From assembly GCA_018697205.1 (NCBI GenBank), contig JABHTG010000037.1, positions 1 to 64,000 of the forward strand: a stretch of DNA of 64,000 nt, given 5' to 3'. This stretch comes from Nitrospina sp. GTDB taxonomy: Bacteria > Nitrospinota > Nitrospinia > Nitrospinales > VA-1. This document shows, piece by piece, positions 45,109 through 53,883 of the stretch (its first letter is position 1; every line of letters begins with the position of its first letter). The notes below the pieces were generated by a model. That model was not told the DNA's origin. It saw nothing but the letters and a program-made list of their open reading frames with translations, and searched no databases. A program made the position numbers and the translations under genes.

Positions 45109-46335
45109 TTAAAAGTTGATTTCGTTAATGCTAAATATTGCCAACAGCATAGAAATAACAATAAAACCAATTACCAAAGCCATACTAAGAATCATGAAAG
45201 GTTCAATAAGTGATATAAGTTGTTTGACGGAACGATCAATTTCCCGATCATAGGTATTTGCAACTTTGGTCAGCATTTTATCAAGCATCCCAGTTTCCTC
45301 TCCAACCGTCATCATATGTATCGCAAGAGGCGGAAATATACCCGTTTCTTGAAGTGGCTTTGAAAAGCCCTTTCCTTCCTTGAGTCCTTTTCTAAGCTGA
45401 CTCATAGTCGCTGCTATCATGCGGTTATTAAGGATTGCTTGAGTTATATTTAAGGCTGCTAATATAGCTACGCCACTTGATAATAGAGTGGCCATAGTTC
45501 TACTGAAGCGAGAAACTTCGATTTTTTGGGCAAGGGGCCCAAATAGAGGAAGTCTTAATACGATTCCATCCCAATGAAGACGACCTTTTTCTTGTTTAAG
45601 GTAAAAAATAAAACCTGCTACTAATAGAATGAATGAAATTATGATAGCCATCCAGTGATTGGTTATAAACGTACTCAGGAATAACATTATTTTTGTTGGA
45701 AGAGGCAACGCTGCTCCCAATTCGTCAAATAGCTTAGTAAACCTTGGAATTACTACCGTAAAAAGAACCAATATTGCAAAGCCTCCTACAGAGGTAAGGA
45801 TTGCGGGATAGATCATGGCAGATCTTATATTTGCTTTTAGTTCTTCATTTTTATCAAGAAAGCTAGCAACACTTGTTAGTGAAGGTGCTAGGGTTCCTCC
45901 AGCCTCACCAGCTCGAATCATATTTATGTATAACTTTGAAAAGACTTTTGGATATTCTGCCAATGCATCAGCAAACGAACTCCCGGCGTGAACTTTTTTG
46001 TGGACTTCGGTAAGAATTTCTTTGGCTTGTGGTTTTTCTGTAAGGTCCACAAGAAGTGATAGTGATTTGTCGAGGGTGATTCCTGATTCCACAAGCGTTG
46101 CAAGTTGTTCTGTAAGAGAGACCAAATCCTTTGCGGATATTTTACTTCCCAATCCATTTAGCTGAAATGGAAAATTTTTAGAAAATTTTTTATGAGATTG
46201 GTTGTTTGATAACTGAATAGGAAAGTAATTCAGTCCCCTTAATTGAGCAACAGCATTTTGGTAATCAGATGCCTCTAAGTTACCCTCAATAGGCTTTCCT
46301 AATTGGTCTGTTGCTTTGTAGTAGAAAATATCCAT
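45109..46335 (-). CDS. gspF: T2SS inner-membrane platform protein GspF
   Basis: A 408-residue polytopic protein with two T2SSF domains (first GITLDKSLSLLVDLTE, second GVAILAALNITQAIL), three membrane helices near residues 170, 225 and 380, and the closing SLIEPFMILSMALVIGFIVI. It anchors the pseudopilus assembly site and contacts GspE and GspL. Length is normal. Confidence 0.95.
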   Translation of the reverse strand: MDIFYYKATDQLGKPIEGNLEASDYQNAVAQLRGLNYFPIQLSNNQSHKKFSKNFPFQLNGLGSKISAKDLVSLTEQLATLVESGITLDKSLSLLVDLTEKPQAKEILTEVHKKVHAGSSFADALAEYPKVFSKLYINMIRAGEAGGTLAPSLTSVASFLDKNEELKANIRSAMIYPAILTSVGGFAILVLFTVVIPRFTKLFDELGAALPLPTKIMLFLSTFITNHWMAIIISFILLVAGFIFYLKQEKGRLHWDGIVLRLPLFGPLAQKIEVSRFSRTMATLLSSGVAILAALNITQAILNNRMIAATMSQLRKGLKEGKGFSKPLQETGIFPPLAIHMMTVGEETGMLDKMLTKVANTYDREIDRSVKQLISLIEPFMILSMALVIGFIVISMLLAIFSINEINF

Positions 46336-46394
46336 AATTTCAGTCAGGGGTAGAGGTTGAAACTTTCGGAGGACAATTATTATATAACCCTAGG

Positions 46395-48098
46395 TTAAGT
46401 TTGTTCGTTTAATGTTACTCTCAATACTTCTTCTACGGTCGTTATTCCGTCTGCGACTTTCTTCCATCCATCTTCACGTAAGGTAGTCATTCCTTTATTG
46501 CGTGCTGTTTCGCGAATTATTTGAGCAGTTGATTTGTCTAGTATAAGTTGTCTTATAGCATCATCCACTACAAGTAATTCGTAGATACCTGCTCGACCAC
46601 GAAAACCAGTGTGGCTACATTCTTTGCATCCTTTACCATGAAAAGTCTTCATCTCCTCTTGATCGTAGGTGCCCATTTCCGCTATTAATGTTTTGGAAAC
46701 CTTGGTGGGTTCTATACATTTTTTGCAGATTACTCGAACTAGCCGCTGAGCAAGTACACCGAGAACGGCAGAAGAAATAAGATAGTTTTCTACACCCATA
46801 TCTAGTAGACGAGTAATCGCTCCTGCTGCATCGTTTGTATGAACGGTGCTAAAAACAAGGTGGCCGGTTAGAGCGGCTTGAATTGCAACGTCTGCAGTTT
46901 GTGCATCTCGTATTTCACCAACCATGATCACATCTGGATCTTGTCGAACAATGGAACGTAAACCACTAGCAAAATCCAGACCTATTTTCGGTTTGACATG
47001 AATCTGATTAATTCCTCTTATTTGATATTCTACGGGGTCTTCGATAGTGATTATTTTTTTATCTGGGGTATTTATATTTTGTAAAGCCCCGTAAAGTGTA
47101 GTGGTTTTCCCGCTACCAGTGGGGCCTGTAACTAGTAATTTACCGTACGGCTTATGAATTAAACCTTGAAACTGTTCCAGTACATTTTTTGGGAACCCCA
47201 TTTCGCCTAAATTAACATTTAGATTACCGCGGTCAAGGATACGTATAACCACACTTTCTCCATGGAGAGTTGGTAGAGTAGAGACACGCATATCAATGTC
47301 TTTACCTTGTAACTTTAATTTTATTCGACCATCCTGAGGTAGTCTACGTTCTGAAATATCCAGATCAGCCATAATTTTTATTCTCGTGCAAATTGCAGAA
47401 TTTAACCTTTTAGGTGGTGCTTCAAAGTTATGCAAAATCCCGTCTATTCGGTAACGCAGGATTAAGTCTTCTGCAAATGGTTCTAGATGAATATCACTTG
47501 CGCCCATTTCAGTGGCTTTGTTAATTATGTGATTTACTAATTTTATGACAGGCGCTTCCGAAGCCATGTCTCTAATATGTTCTGTGTCAGGATCAGTTTC
47601 AGTAAAACTATCTTCGTTATCTTTGATGCCATCTACCATTCGCCCCATTGTAGACTCGCCTGCTCCATAAAAAGTTTCTATTGCCTCGACAATGGTTTCT
47701 TCGGTGCTCAAAAGTATTTTTATTTTTTTCCCAAGTGAAACTTTGAGATTTTCTATGGTATGAAGGTCGAATGGATCATAGACAGATATTGTTAAAGTTC
47801 CATCATTCATTTGAATAGGAAAAATAGTTTTTTCTTTTAAAAAAGCTTCAGGAATATTTAGACCTTTTATAGGCAGTTGGTTTTTTGGATAATCCTCAAA
47901 AGCGAGAAAAGGTATTTTCAGGTCTTGGCTTAGCGTTTCTAGTAAGACTTTTGCGTGAATATAACCATGATCTACAAGTGTTTTTCCAAGATAATGTCCC
48001 GCTAAAAGTTGGTTTTCTTTTATTTCGCCCAGAATTTTTTCTGTGATCTTATTGTTCCTCAGGAGGATTTGTTCGACGGGATCTGATTTTTTAAGCAT
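46395..48098 (-). CDS. gspE: T2SS assembly ATPase GspE
   Basis: A 567-residue hexameric secretion ATPase. An N-terminal MshEN-type domain (LGKTLVDHGYIHAKVLLETL) is followed by ASDIHLEPFAEDLILRYRIDG, Walker A GPTGSGKTTTLYGAL, the Asp box, Walker B-type QDPDVIMVGEIRDAQTADVA, and a tetracysteine zinc site (ICKKC and GCKECSHTGFRGRAGIYE). Everything needed for activity is present. It lies 6 bases after gspC. Confidence 0.96.
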   Translation of the reverse strand: MLKKSDPVEQILLRNNKITEKILGEIKENQLLAGHYLGKTLVDHGYIHAKVLLETLSQDLKIPFLAFEDYPKNQLPIKGLNIPEAFLKEKTIFPIQMNDGTLTISVYDPFDLHTIENLKVSLGKKIKILLSTEETIVEAIETFYGAGESTMGRMVDGIKDNEDSFTETDPDTEHIRDMASEAPVIKLVNHIINKATEMGASDIHLEPFAEDLILRYRIDGILHNFEAPPKRLNSAICTRIKIMADLDISERRLPQDGRIKLKLQGKDIDMRVSTLPTLHGESVVIRILDRGNLNVNLGEMGFPKNVLEQFQGLIHKPYGKLLVTGPTGSGKTTTLYGALQNINTPDKKIITIEDPVEYQIRGINQIHVKPKIGLDFASGLRSIVRQDPDVIMVGEIRDAQTADVAIQAALTGHLVFSTVHTNDAAGAITRLLDMGVENYLISSAVLGVLAQRLVRVICKKCIEPTKVSKTLIAEMGTYDQEEMKTFHGKGCKECSHTGFRGRAGIYELLVVDDAIRQLILDKSTAQIIRETARNKGMTTLREDGWKKVADGITTVEEVLRVTLNEQT

Positions 48099-48104
48099 AA
48101 AATT

Positions 48105-48947
48105 TTATCTGCCAGAAATATGTTGACGCCTTGGTGGCGCTGAAATAGTCCCCGAAATTCGTGGTGAAAGTTGAGGATTTTTTTTTGTAATTTTCCGTGT
48201 ACTTGTGAATTTTGGCTTACGTTTCTTTCGTTTTGATTTTTTATTTATACTGGCAATATCTCTTTTTAATTTTATTTCTATTATTTTCCCTTCATCGCTG
48301 TTGAGTATGATTGCCCTTTTTCTTATTTGAGATATCTTGTAATTACCAAGTTGGTCGCCAAGGTAATACCCCTTTCGCTTAATTGGTATGTCTTCAATTT
48401 TGTTTTCCCTTTGTATAGGATACGATCCTTCTAAAACAGCAATTTTAATGCCGTTTAGAAGTATTACGCCTCGAAGAATAATTTTAGGCATTGGAAGCAT
48501 TGATCTTGGGGTGGATCTGACCACTTTTACTATAGGTTGTTGTTGAATAGGGGGTATATACTCAATTCTTTCTTTTCTGAACAAATTATTAGCTACTATT
48601 TTACTGACGCTTTGTGGCGTGGAACTTTGACGCTTGATTGTAAGATGCGCTATTTTGGGGGAGGAGTTTATAAAGCTTTCCCCATCTACTTTACTTGGAT
48701 ATTTTGGATATACCCAGGAATGAGCACCAAATGCAATTAAGGTAAGAATTGCGAGAAGAAAAATTATATTTAGGCCAAAAAAAAGTCTATACACAGGACT
48801 AGCACAAATCAGGTTTTTTATTGAAAAACTTGTCAGTTTATAAGGTTTTATGAACAATTTTGATAAGTATTGTCCAAAATAAGCGCTGTATTTAAATTCT
48901 GGGAGGTCATTTAAAGTAGATTGACCCACTTCTAGCTGATGTGCCAC
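48105..48947 (-). CDS. gspC: T2SS GspC-like inner-membrane protein
   Basis: A 280-residue protein with a cytoplasmic N-terminus of about 60 residues, one membrane helix (about 52-75, FFGLNIIFLLAILTLIAFGA) and a periplasmic homology-region-like domain (PMPKIILRGVILLNGIKIAV, IKRKGYYLGDQLGNYKISQI). The tail is very basic (NKKSKRKKRKPKF). No PDZ domain is apparent. GspC links the platform to the secretin. Starts at GTG with GGGG upstream. The call rests on the HR-like segment, topology and its place before gspE. Confidence 0.8.
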   Translation of the reverse strand: MAHQLEVGQSTLNDLPEFKYSAYFGQYLSKLFIKPYKLTSFSIKNLICASPVYRLFFGLNIIFLLAILTLIAFGAHSWVYPKYPSKVDGESFINSSPKIAHLTIKRQSSTPQSVSKIVANNLFRKERIEYIPPIQQQPIVKVVRSTPRSMLPMPKIILRGVILLNGIKIAVLEGSYPIQRENKIEDIPIKRKGYYLGDQLGNYKISQIRKRAIILNSDEGKIIEIKLKRDIASINKKSKRKKRKPKFTSTRKITKKNPQLSPRISGTISAPPRRQHISGR

Positions 48948-49080
48948 TTTTGATCCCCTCAGTAGTTAAAACCAACACTTTCTTTTCGGAAAAATTAGAA
49001 AAATCCTTTATAAAAAAAGGGATTTGAGAAGATTTAATTGGGCAATATTCTACGAAAAGACTAGATGTATCTCAGGAATA

Positions 49081-49521
49081 TTAATTATAGGGGGTACTTT
49101 CCACTAACCATATCTGGGAAGTTTTAGTTTGGTTAGTCCAAAGTTCAATACGGCTATAGTCTGCGATCAGTTTTTGTACTGAACTTTTCCAGTGTTTTGC
49201 TTCTATGTCAATATTGATAAGATTTTTAGCTATCTGTGGTGATAGGCTGAAAAAAATACCCGTTTCCTCTTGTATGTTTTTTAAAATTTCACCGAGTGGA
49301 TATTCTCGAAAATGAAGTTGAATACCTTTTGATGTTGTATTAATAGAGTTTTTTGAGGTTGGCTGATAAATAGTGGCGGAAGGTTTGGGAGTTATAGCGA
49401 CAGAGGTGGGATTGGGCAACAAAACTTTGGAATTAGATCGAAATGCCAGCTCTGCATCAGCAGAATCAAATAGAGTTAATGTCATGGCAACGCCAATGAT
49501 ATATGAGGCAAATCTTTTCAT
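49081..49521 (-). CDS. Small exported protein with STN-like domain, T2SS operon
   Basis: A 146-residue protein with a signal peptide (to about residue 24, ADA) and a C-terminal region (IQLHFREYPLGEILKNIQEE then KHWKSSVQKLIADYSRIELW) that looks like the short secretin/TonB N-terminal (STN, N0-like) domain. It is the second gene of the T2SS operon, after the cNMP-binding gene and 133 bases before gspC. An N0-like periplasmic protein could interact with the secretin or GspC. I do not recognise a named family. GTG at 49527 is an alternative start. Confidence 0.65.
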   Translation of the reverse strand: MKRFASYIIGVAMTLTLFDSADAELAFRSNSKVLLPNPTSVAITPKPSATIYQPTSKNSINTTSKGIQLHFREYPLGEILKNIQEETGIFFSLSPQIAKNLINIDIEAKHWKSSVQKLIADYSRIELWTNQTKTSQIWLVESTPYN

Positions 49522-49530
49522 TTTCACGTA

Positions 49531-50043
49531 TTAGGTTTTAATTTTTTGTTTAATAAAAGATTTTAATTTAAAACATTCACTGTTCATTTGATCTAAGCTA
49601 TCTGCAAGTTTTAAAGTAAGCTGCTTCTGTATTTTTATTTGGATTGACTGCTCAAAATTATCTAGAATTGATTTTGTTATTTTTATAACCGAAACATCTT
49701 TCGATGCCGCACGGGCTGTGACATTCCTAGGTCGGTCAGTTATTAGGGAGATTTCTCCAAATATCGAACCTATTTCAATTTCTTTGACCATGATTTCTTC
49801 ACTATCTTTAAGGGATATACGTCCTTCATCTAGATTATCATCAATTGACTTGTAAAGACCCACTTTCCCTTGAAGGACCACGTATAGCCAAGACTCAATA
49901 GCTCCTTGCTTTACGATAGTTTCCCCTTCCTGGTATTTTTCGAAAATTCCTTCTTTCTTCAGAAGTGAGGATTTTTCACTTTCAGTAAAATCTGCAAAAA
50001 AGGGTAGGTTCTTAATGTAATCAAGAACGGAAATTTTTTCCAT
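49531..50043 (-). CDS. Cyclic-nucleotide-binding-domain protein at the head of the T2SS operon
   Basis: A 170-residue protein with one cNMP-binding fold. The phosphate-binding cassette reads GSIFGEISLITDRPRNVTAR, with the glutamate and the R-x-x-T-A pattern intact, so a cyclic nucleotide could bind. No helix-turn-helix follows, unlike CRP. N-terminal LPFFADFTESEKSSLLKKEG is the usual lead-in helix. It lies 9 bases before the STN-like gene and seems to be the first gene of the secretion operon, suggesting nucleotide-dependent control of secretion (inference). Confidence 0.85.
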   Translation of the reverse strand: MEKISVLDYIKNLPFFADFTESEKSSLLKKEGIFEKYQEGETIVKQGAIESWLYVVLQGKVGLYKSIDDNLDEGRISLKDSEEIMVKEIEIGSIFGEISLITDRPRNVTARAASKDVSVIKITKSILDNFEQSIQIKIQKQLTLKLADSLDQMNSECFKLKSFIKQKIKT

Positions 50044-50286
50044 TTAATAACCTTAAGTTAATAATACATCGTGGGCTGTTGGGTCTATATTCTAAATACT
50101 TTTTTATATTATCCTTGAAAAATATTAAAGTTCCAGAGGAATCTGTAAATTATTTATGAGGGAATTTTTTGGATATTTAATATCCAGTGATAAAATAGTC
50201 GATTTTTTTTAGGATGTTACTGATCATATGATAGGTTAGTTGAACAGTGAATGATTCTTGGAGATTAGTCTTTATAGAGAACTTTT

Positions 50287-50673
50287 ATGAGTGCACAGCA
50301 ACTTTTAAATGATTTGTTAGAGCATCTACCATTGAGAGTTTACGGAAGAGGAGCTGTGTTGACCCTGCTTCGTGAAATGGGATTTGTGGTGAAAAATAAA
50401 ACTCCTCTGACAGTGCTTGATGTTTTTCGCGATGATGAGTCAGGGGAATTGGTATGCAAGCTTACTCCTGATGGGACGGGAGAGTTTACCGCGGCACTAT
50501 CCAACCTAAAATTAGATATTGTTCATCCTCTCTACAGAAAAGTTAAAGATTATCAAATAGAAGTTTCTGAGGCCCTCGGGAAACAGGATGTCGAAGATTC
50601 GCGGCAAACACAGATTGAAAGTGAAGATCGCGGTGGGTTACGTGTCAGCGATCTATATAAAAATAAAAAATAG
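50287..50673 (+). CDS. Conserved-looking hypothetical protein
   Basis: A 128-residue soluble protein, slightly acidic, without signal peptide or known motif. The N-terminal half (LLNDLLEHLPLRVYGRGAVL) looks helical and the middle (TVLDVFRDDESGELVCKLTP) looks like beta strands. The tail is charged. It is divergent from the T2SS operon and 54 bases before the end of the convergent radical SAM gene. I do not recognise the family. Length and codon use look genuine. Confidence 0.6.
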   Translation: MSAQQLLNDLLEHLPLRVYGRGAVLTLLREMGFVVKNKTPLTVLDVFRDDESGELVCKLTPDGTGEFTAALSNLKLDIVHPLYRKVKDYQIEVSEALGKQDVEDSRQTQIESEDRGGLRVSDLYKNKK

Positions 50674-50727
50674 TCTTTGGGCGTATTTAGGTAAGATAGC
50701 TGGCTCAAAATTGTAAGGGGAGAGTTT

Positions 50728-52068
50728 TTACTTTTCAGAGTTAATGAATTTTTTTAGAAAAGGAAACATCGCACCTCGTTTTTCGATCATCTCTTCACGC
50801 GATTTTTTAACAACCGCTTCGTCAATAAGAGCGACATTTCTCTCTTCAGCAAACCTCTCAATTCCTTTAACGACCATCCCTCGTGCAAATGAAGGTATTC
50901 GTTCCAATCGTTCTTTAGCTTCTGGAGTCCATTGAATGTGGAATTCAACTTCTAGGCCAAGAGTATCTTCCACTTTTAGAGTAATTTCCTTACCGCCATG
51001 TTTCCCTGGCTCGTAGTCACATGAAGGGTCCCCAGCCATATAGTTTCCTGTTTCTGCAAAAGCACGAGCACGGCAACCAGAACACATCGAAGAGAATTCG
51101 CAGGTTCCACATTTCCCTTCTAATTGTTTACGATCCCGTAACTGAATCATCAATGGGGAGTTGTCCCAAAGCTCCTTAAATGAGGTAGTTTTTAAATTAC
51201 CAATAGATTCTTCAATAAATGGGCAAGGTGTCATATTTCCTTCAGGTGAAATTCTACTATAATGGGTTCCTGCCGGACAACCACCTGAATAAGTACGCGT
51301 GTATACAGAATCAGGGTCATTTTCATAAACAACTCGTTTGTATTGGGGGGCGCATTTTGAATTTATCATTAAACGACCCTTGTATTTCATCTGCTGTTCA
51401 TAGAGCATTTTGAGAGCTTCTTCGTATGCCTCGTTAGAAATATCGGTATTCCCTTGACCTCGCCCCGTACAAACTAGGAAATATAAATTGAAAGCAATTG
51501 CTCCTATCTTTTCTGTAAATGCGACAACATCAGGAATTTCTTTGTAGTTCATGTCTGAGACTGACATCTGAATAAGAAAATCTACGCCGACCTCATTTAA
51601 TATTCTGAAGGCTTCCATCGACTGTTCCCAAGCTCCGGAAACACCTCGAAATTTGTTATGTTTCACCGCATCCATAGAATCAATACTTATTCCTACTCCA
51701 TGTGCACCTGCCTCCTTAATTTTTTGAGCGTTAGTTTTGTTGATGAGGGTTCCATTTGTGCCTAAGACGACCATAAATTTTTTGTCTGCTGCATAACGAA
51801 TGACTTCATATATATCTGGGCGCAGTAGAGGTTCGCCACCAGTAAGAATAAGAAAAGCATTAGGGTTGACTTCGGCGATTTGGTCGATTACTCGTTTGCA
51901 CTCATTTGTGTCTAACTCGTCTGTGCGAAACCCACCACGAAAATCAGCATCAAGGTAGCAGTGATCACAATTTAAGTTACACCTTTTGGTAAGATTCCAG
52001 GAAATAGAGTATGCTCGAAAATCCATTTTTTCTGGTTTGATTTTAAGTGTGTCTGATGTTGTAGGCAT
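50728..52068 (-). CDS. Radical SAM/SPASM protein with C-terminal PCP_red-like domain
   Basis: A 446-residue radical SAM enzyme. The cluster motif CNLNCDHC has cysteines at residues 30, 34 and 37; GGEPLLRPDI and GTNGTLI follow. The SPASM region (SGGCPAGTHYSRISPEGNMT, PCPFIEES, CGTCEFSSMCSGCRARAF) carries enough cysteines for auxiliary clusters. The last 70 residues (IQWTPEAKERLERIPSFARG, then VIKGIERFAEE-like MVVKGIERFAEERNVALID) match the PCP_red domain, otherwise found in protochlorophyllide reductase subunits. Nearest known functions are haem-modifying (NirJ/AhbD-like) or peptide-modifying enzymes. Its ATG follows directly on the stop of the small secreted protein gene. Confidence 0.9.
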   Translation of the reverse strand: MPTTSDTLKIKPEKMDFRAYSISWNLTKRCNLNCDHCYLDADFRGGFRTDELDTNECKRVIDQIAEVNPNAFLILTGGEPLLRPDIYEVIRYAADKKFMVVLGTNGTLINKTNAQKIKEAGAHGVGISIDSMDAVKHNKFRGVSGAWEQSMEAFRILNEVGVDFLIQMSVSDMNYKEIPDVVAFTEKIGAIAFNLYFLVCTGRGQGNTDISNEAYEEALKMLYEQQMKYKGRLMINSKCAPQYKRVVYENDPDSVYTRTYSGGCPAGTHYSRISPEGNMTPCPFIEESIGNLKTTSFKELWDNSPLMIQLRDRKQLEGKCGTCEFSSMCSGCRARAFAETGNYMAGDPSCDYEPGKHGGKEITLKVEDTLGLEVEFHIQWTPEAKERLERIPSFARGMVVKGIERFAEERNVALIDEAVVKKSREEMIEKRGAMFPFLKKFINSEK

Positions 52069-52368
52069 TTAGTTTTTGTGTTTTTTTTCTTGAGTTCTTT
52101 TTTTTGTTTTGTTTTTTATTGCAGATTTATTATTCGTTTTTTTGTATAAAATTATTTTATCAATTTTGTTCTTTTTTCCTAGTTTTATAGTGGCAAGTGA
52201 CTCTTGTTGTTCCAAGTAGTTTGAGGAAAAACTTAAGTCTATTTTATAACTGTTTAATGAAGATCCATGTTTCATCTCACCCGCTTTATGTGGGTGCGCG
52301 CTAACATTAAATGAAAAAATAAATAACGTGCATAAAACTAAAAGTAAATTTAAAAGAAAGTATCTCAC
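52069..52368 (-). CDS. Small secreted basic protein paired with the radical SAM gene
   Basis: A 99-residue protein with a signal peptide (hydrophobic LLNLLLVLCTLFIFSFNV, then SAHP) and a histidine-containing start of the mature part (HPHKAGEMKHG), ending in a strongly basic Lys/Asn/Thr tail (TNNKSAIKNKTKKRTQEKK). I start it at GTG 52368 because GAGGG lies six bases upstream; an ATG at 52425 has none. The stop TAA abuts the radical SAM ATG with no gap, so they are translationally coupled. No known family. It could be a substrate or a metal/haem-binding partner of the radical SAM enzyme. Confidence 0.6.
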   Translation of the reverse strand: MRYFLLNLLLVLCTLFIFSFNVSAHPHKAGEMKHGSSLNSYKIDLSFSSNYLEQQESLATIKLGKKNKIDKIILYKKTNNKSAIKNKTKKRTQEKKHKN

Positions 52369-52507
52369 TTTAGAACCCTCATTGTAATTTGTTATTATGC
52401 ATTGGTTCAAAACATTAAGAAACATTGATTCGTGATTAATTACTATTTTTACCGTGTTTTTCTTATATCATAAGAATGATGAGACCAATAACTAATTTTA
52501 GCTGAAA

Positions 52508-53356
52508 GTGGGTTTTGAATTGAGAAGATTATTTAGGTTTCCCTTACGGCCAATAAAAAGTATTACATTTGCTAGTCTAATGCTAGTTTTCCCGGCTTTT
52601 ATACTGTCCTCTTGTATCAATGCGTATTTTTTTAACGGTCTTCCACTAAAACAAGATAATAAAGGGACCCTCTCAATAACCTCTGATGATCCTGTATTTG
52701 ATTTGCTTGAAAAAAAATGGGTTTCTAGCTTTTATTTTGATCGAGGAATGAAATATAAGCGTACTCGACTGAAGGTGGTCTCTCTTTCTAATTTATTAAA
52801 AAGATATAATCTTGATATTAATCTTGATGCAATTCTCCTTAGGTGCGCTGATGATTATGAGGGTATAATCTCAATTAATGATGTAAAACACTACGATATT
52901 CAAGTTGCGTTGAAAGTTGAATTGGCTGAAGAGGATATTAGACCTGATTGGTTAAAGCCATTGCTAATTGTGGTACCGAATCACTCAAAGCCTCCTTTTT
53001 CCGAGCGTTTTTTTACAGCTAATATTAATGAATTACGTTTTGTTAGATTAGCGGATTATTATGCTCCGCTTGAGATTTTTGGGTTGAAAAATATATCCGC
53101 AAAATTTGGATTAGATATTTTTAAGAATAACTGTCTATTCTGTCATTCGATAAATAAGGTTGGGGGTAATAAAGGTAGTTCTTTGGTAAGTGCATTTAAC
53201 TTAAATTTAGATAGAGAAAAACAAAGATTTAGAGATAGGTTTATAGAAAAACATGGAGCTAGCAATAGCAGTCAAAATATGAGTCAATTTTTAGTTAAAG
53301 GTCAGTTTGACTCCTTATTAGCATTTTTGCGCGAAGTGTCTATAAACAATACTTAA
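52508..53356 (+). CDS. Lipoprotein with C-terminal haem c site
   Basis: A 282-residue exported protein with a signal peptide ending in a lipobox (ILSSC, Cys about 36). A middle region (residues about 60-200: VFDLLEKKW, LRCADDYEGIISINDV) looks like a degenerate sulfite-oxidase/molybdopterin-binding fold, but key cofactor residues are not evident. One haem c motif, CLFCH (residues 209-213), follows, with a possible axial methionine near the C-terminus (QNMSQFLVKGQ). It would be a membrane-attached monohaem electron carrier. Starts at GTG 52508 or TTG 52520. Divergent from the small secreted/radical SAM pair, with about 140 bases between. Confidence 0.75.
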   Translation: MGFELRRLFRFPLRPIKSITFASLMLVFPAFILSSCINAYFFNGLPLKQDNKGTLSITSDDPVFDLLEKKWVSSFYFDRGMKYKRTRLKVVSLSNLLKRYNLDINLDAILLRCADDYEGIISINDVKHYDIQVALKVELAEEDIRPDWLKPLLIVVPNHSKPPFSERFFTANINELRFVRLADYYAPLEIFGLKNISAKFGLDIFKNNCLFCHSINKVGGNKGSSLVSAFNLNLDREKQRFRDRFIEKHGASNSSQNMSQFLVKGQFDSLLAFLREVSINNT

Positions 53357-53399
53357 TCAACCAATATAATCTGCGTTCAAGTTCAATCTATTTAGGACC

Positions 53400-53427
53400 T
53401 TGACAGTTTATTCGTGCGTGATATCGT
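53400..53427 (+). promoter_or_regulatory. Promoter of the fxsA-methyltransferase pair
   Basis: A perfect TTGACA (53400-53405) is followed after 16 bases by TATCGT (53422-53427), which has TG plus one base ahead of it (extended -10). The ATG of fxsA is 61 bases further on. Confidence 0.5.
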
Positions 53428-53487
53428 TTAGTGGTTGGGTTGAAATTTATTGTTCTTGTTTTTTACTTTTTAAGAAAGTAACTATTT

Positions 53488-53883
53488 ATGTCTTTAGCGG
53501 TAGTCTTATTTTTTGCTATTGGTACCCTTTGTGAAGTGTACCTACTAACTCTTGTGAGTGGCTACATAAGTATTATGAATACGTTATCACTCATAATGTT
53601 TACATTCTTGGTGGGTAATATAATTGGGAGAAGTTGGGGGAAAGAATATTTTGAGAAAATGCAGTGGCATTTGAAGTCTCGAAGTGTGCCAGCAGATGAT
53701 GTTCTCAACGGTTCGGTGATGGCTTTGTCAGGTATGTTTTTAGTAACCCCGGGAGTGATTACTGACGTGATTGGAGTTTTAATACTCTTCCCAATAACTC
53801 GTAGTATCTTTAAAGATATTGCAGAAAGTCTGATTAAGAGAAAAATTATGAATGGTGAGCTCTACTACTTTTTTAAGGATTAA
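53488..53883 (+). CDS. fxsA: FxsA family membrane protein
   Basis: A 131-residue inner-membrane protein with about four hydrophobic segments. The family pattern appears as FAIGTLCEVYLLTLVSGYI, VPADDVLNGSVMALSGMFLV and TPGVITDVIGVLILFPITR. In E. coli FxsA over-production relieves exclusion of phage T7 by the F plasmid; its normal role is unknown. Its TAA overlaps the ATG of the methyltransferase by one base. Confidence 0.9.
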   Translation: MSLAVVLFFAIGTLCEVYLLTLVSGYISIMNTLSLIMFTFLVGNIIGRSWGKEYFEKMQWHLKSRSVPADDVLNGSVMALSGMFLVTPGVITDVIGVLILFPITRSIFKDIAESLIKRKIMNGELYYFFKD

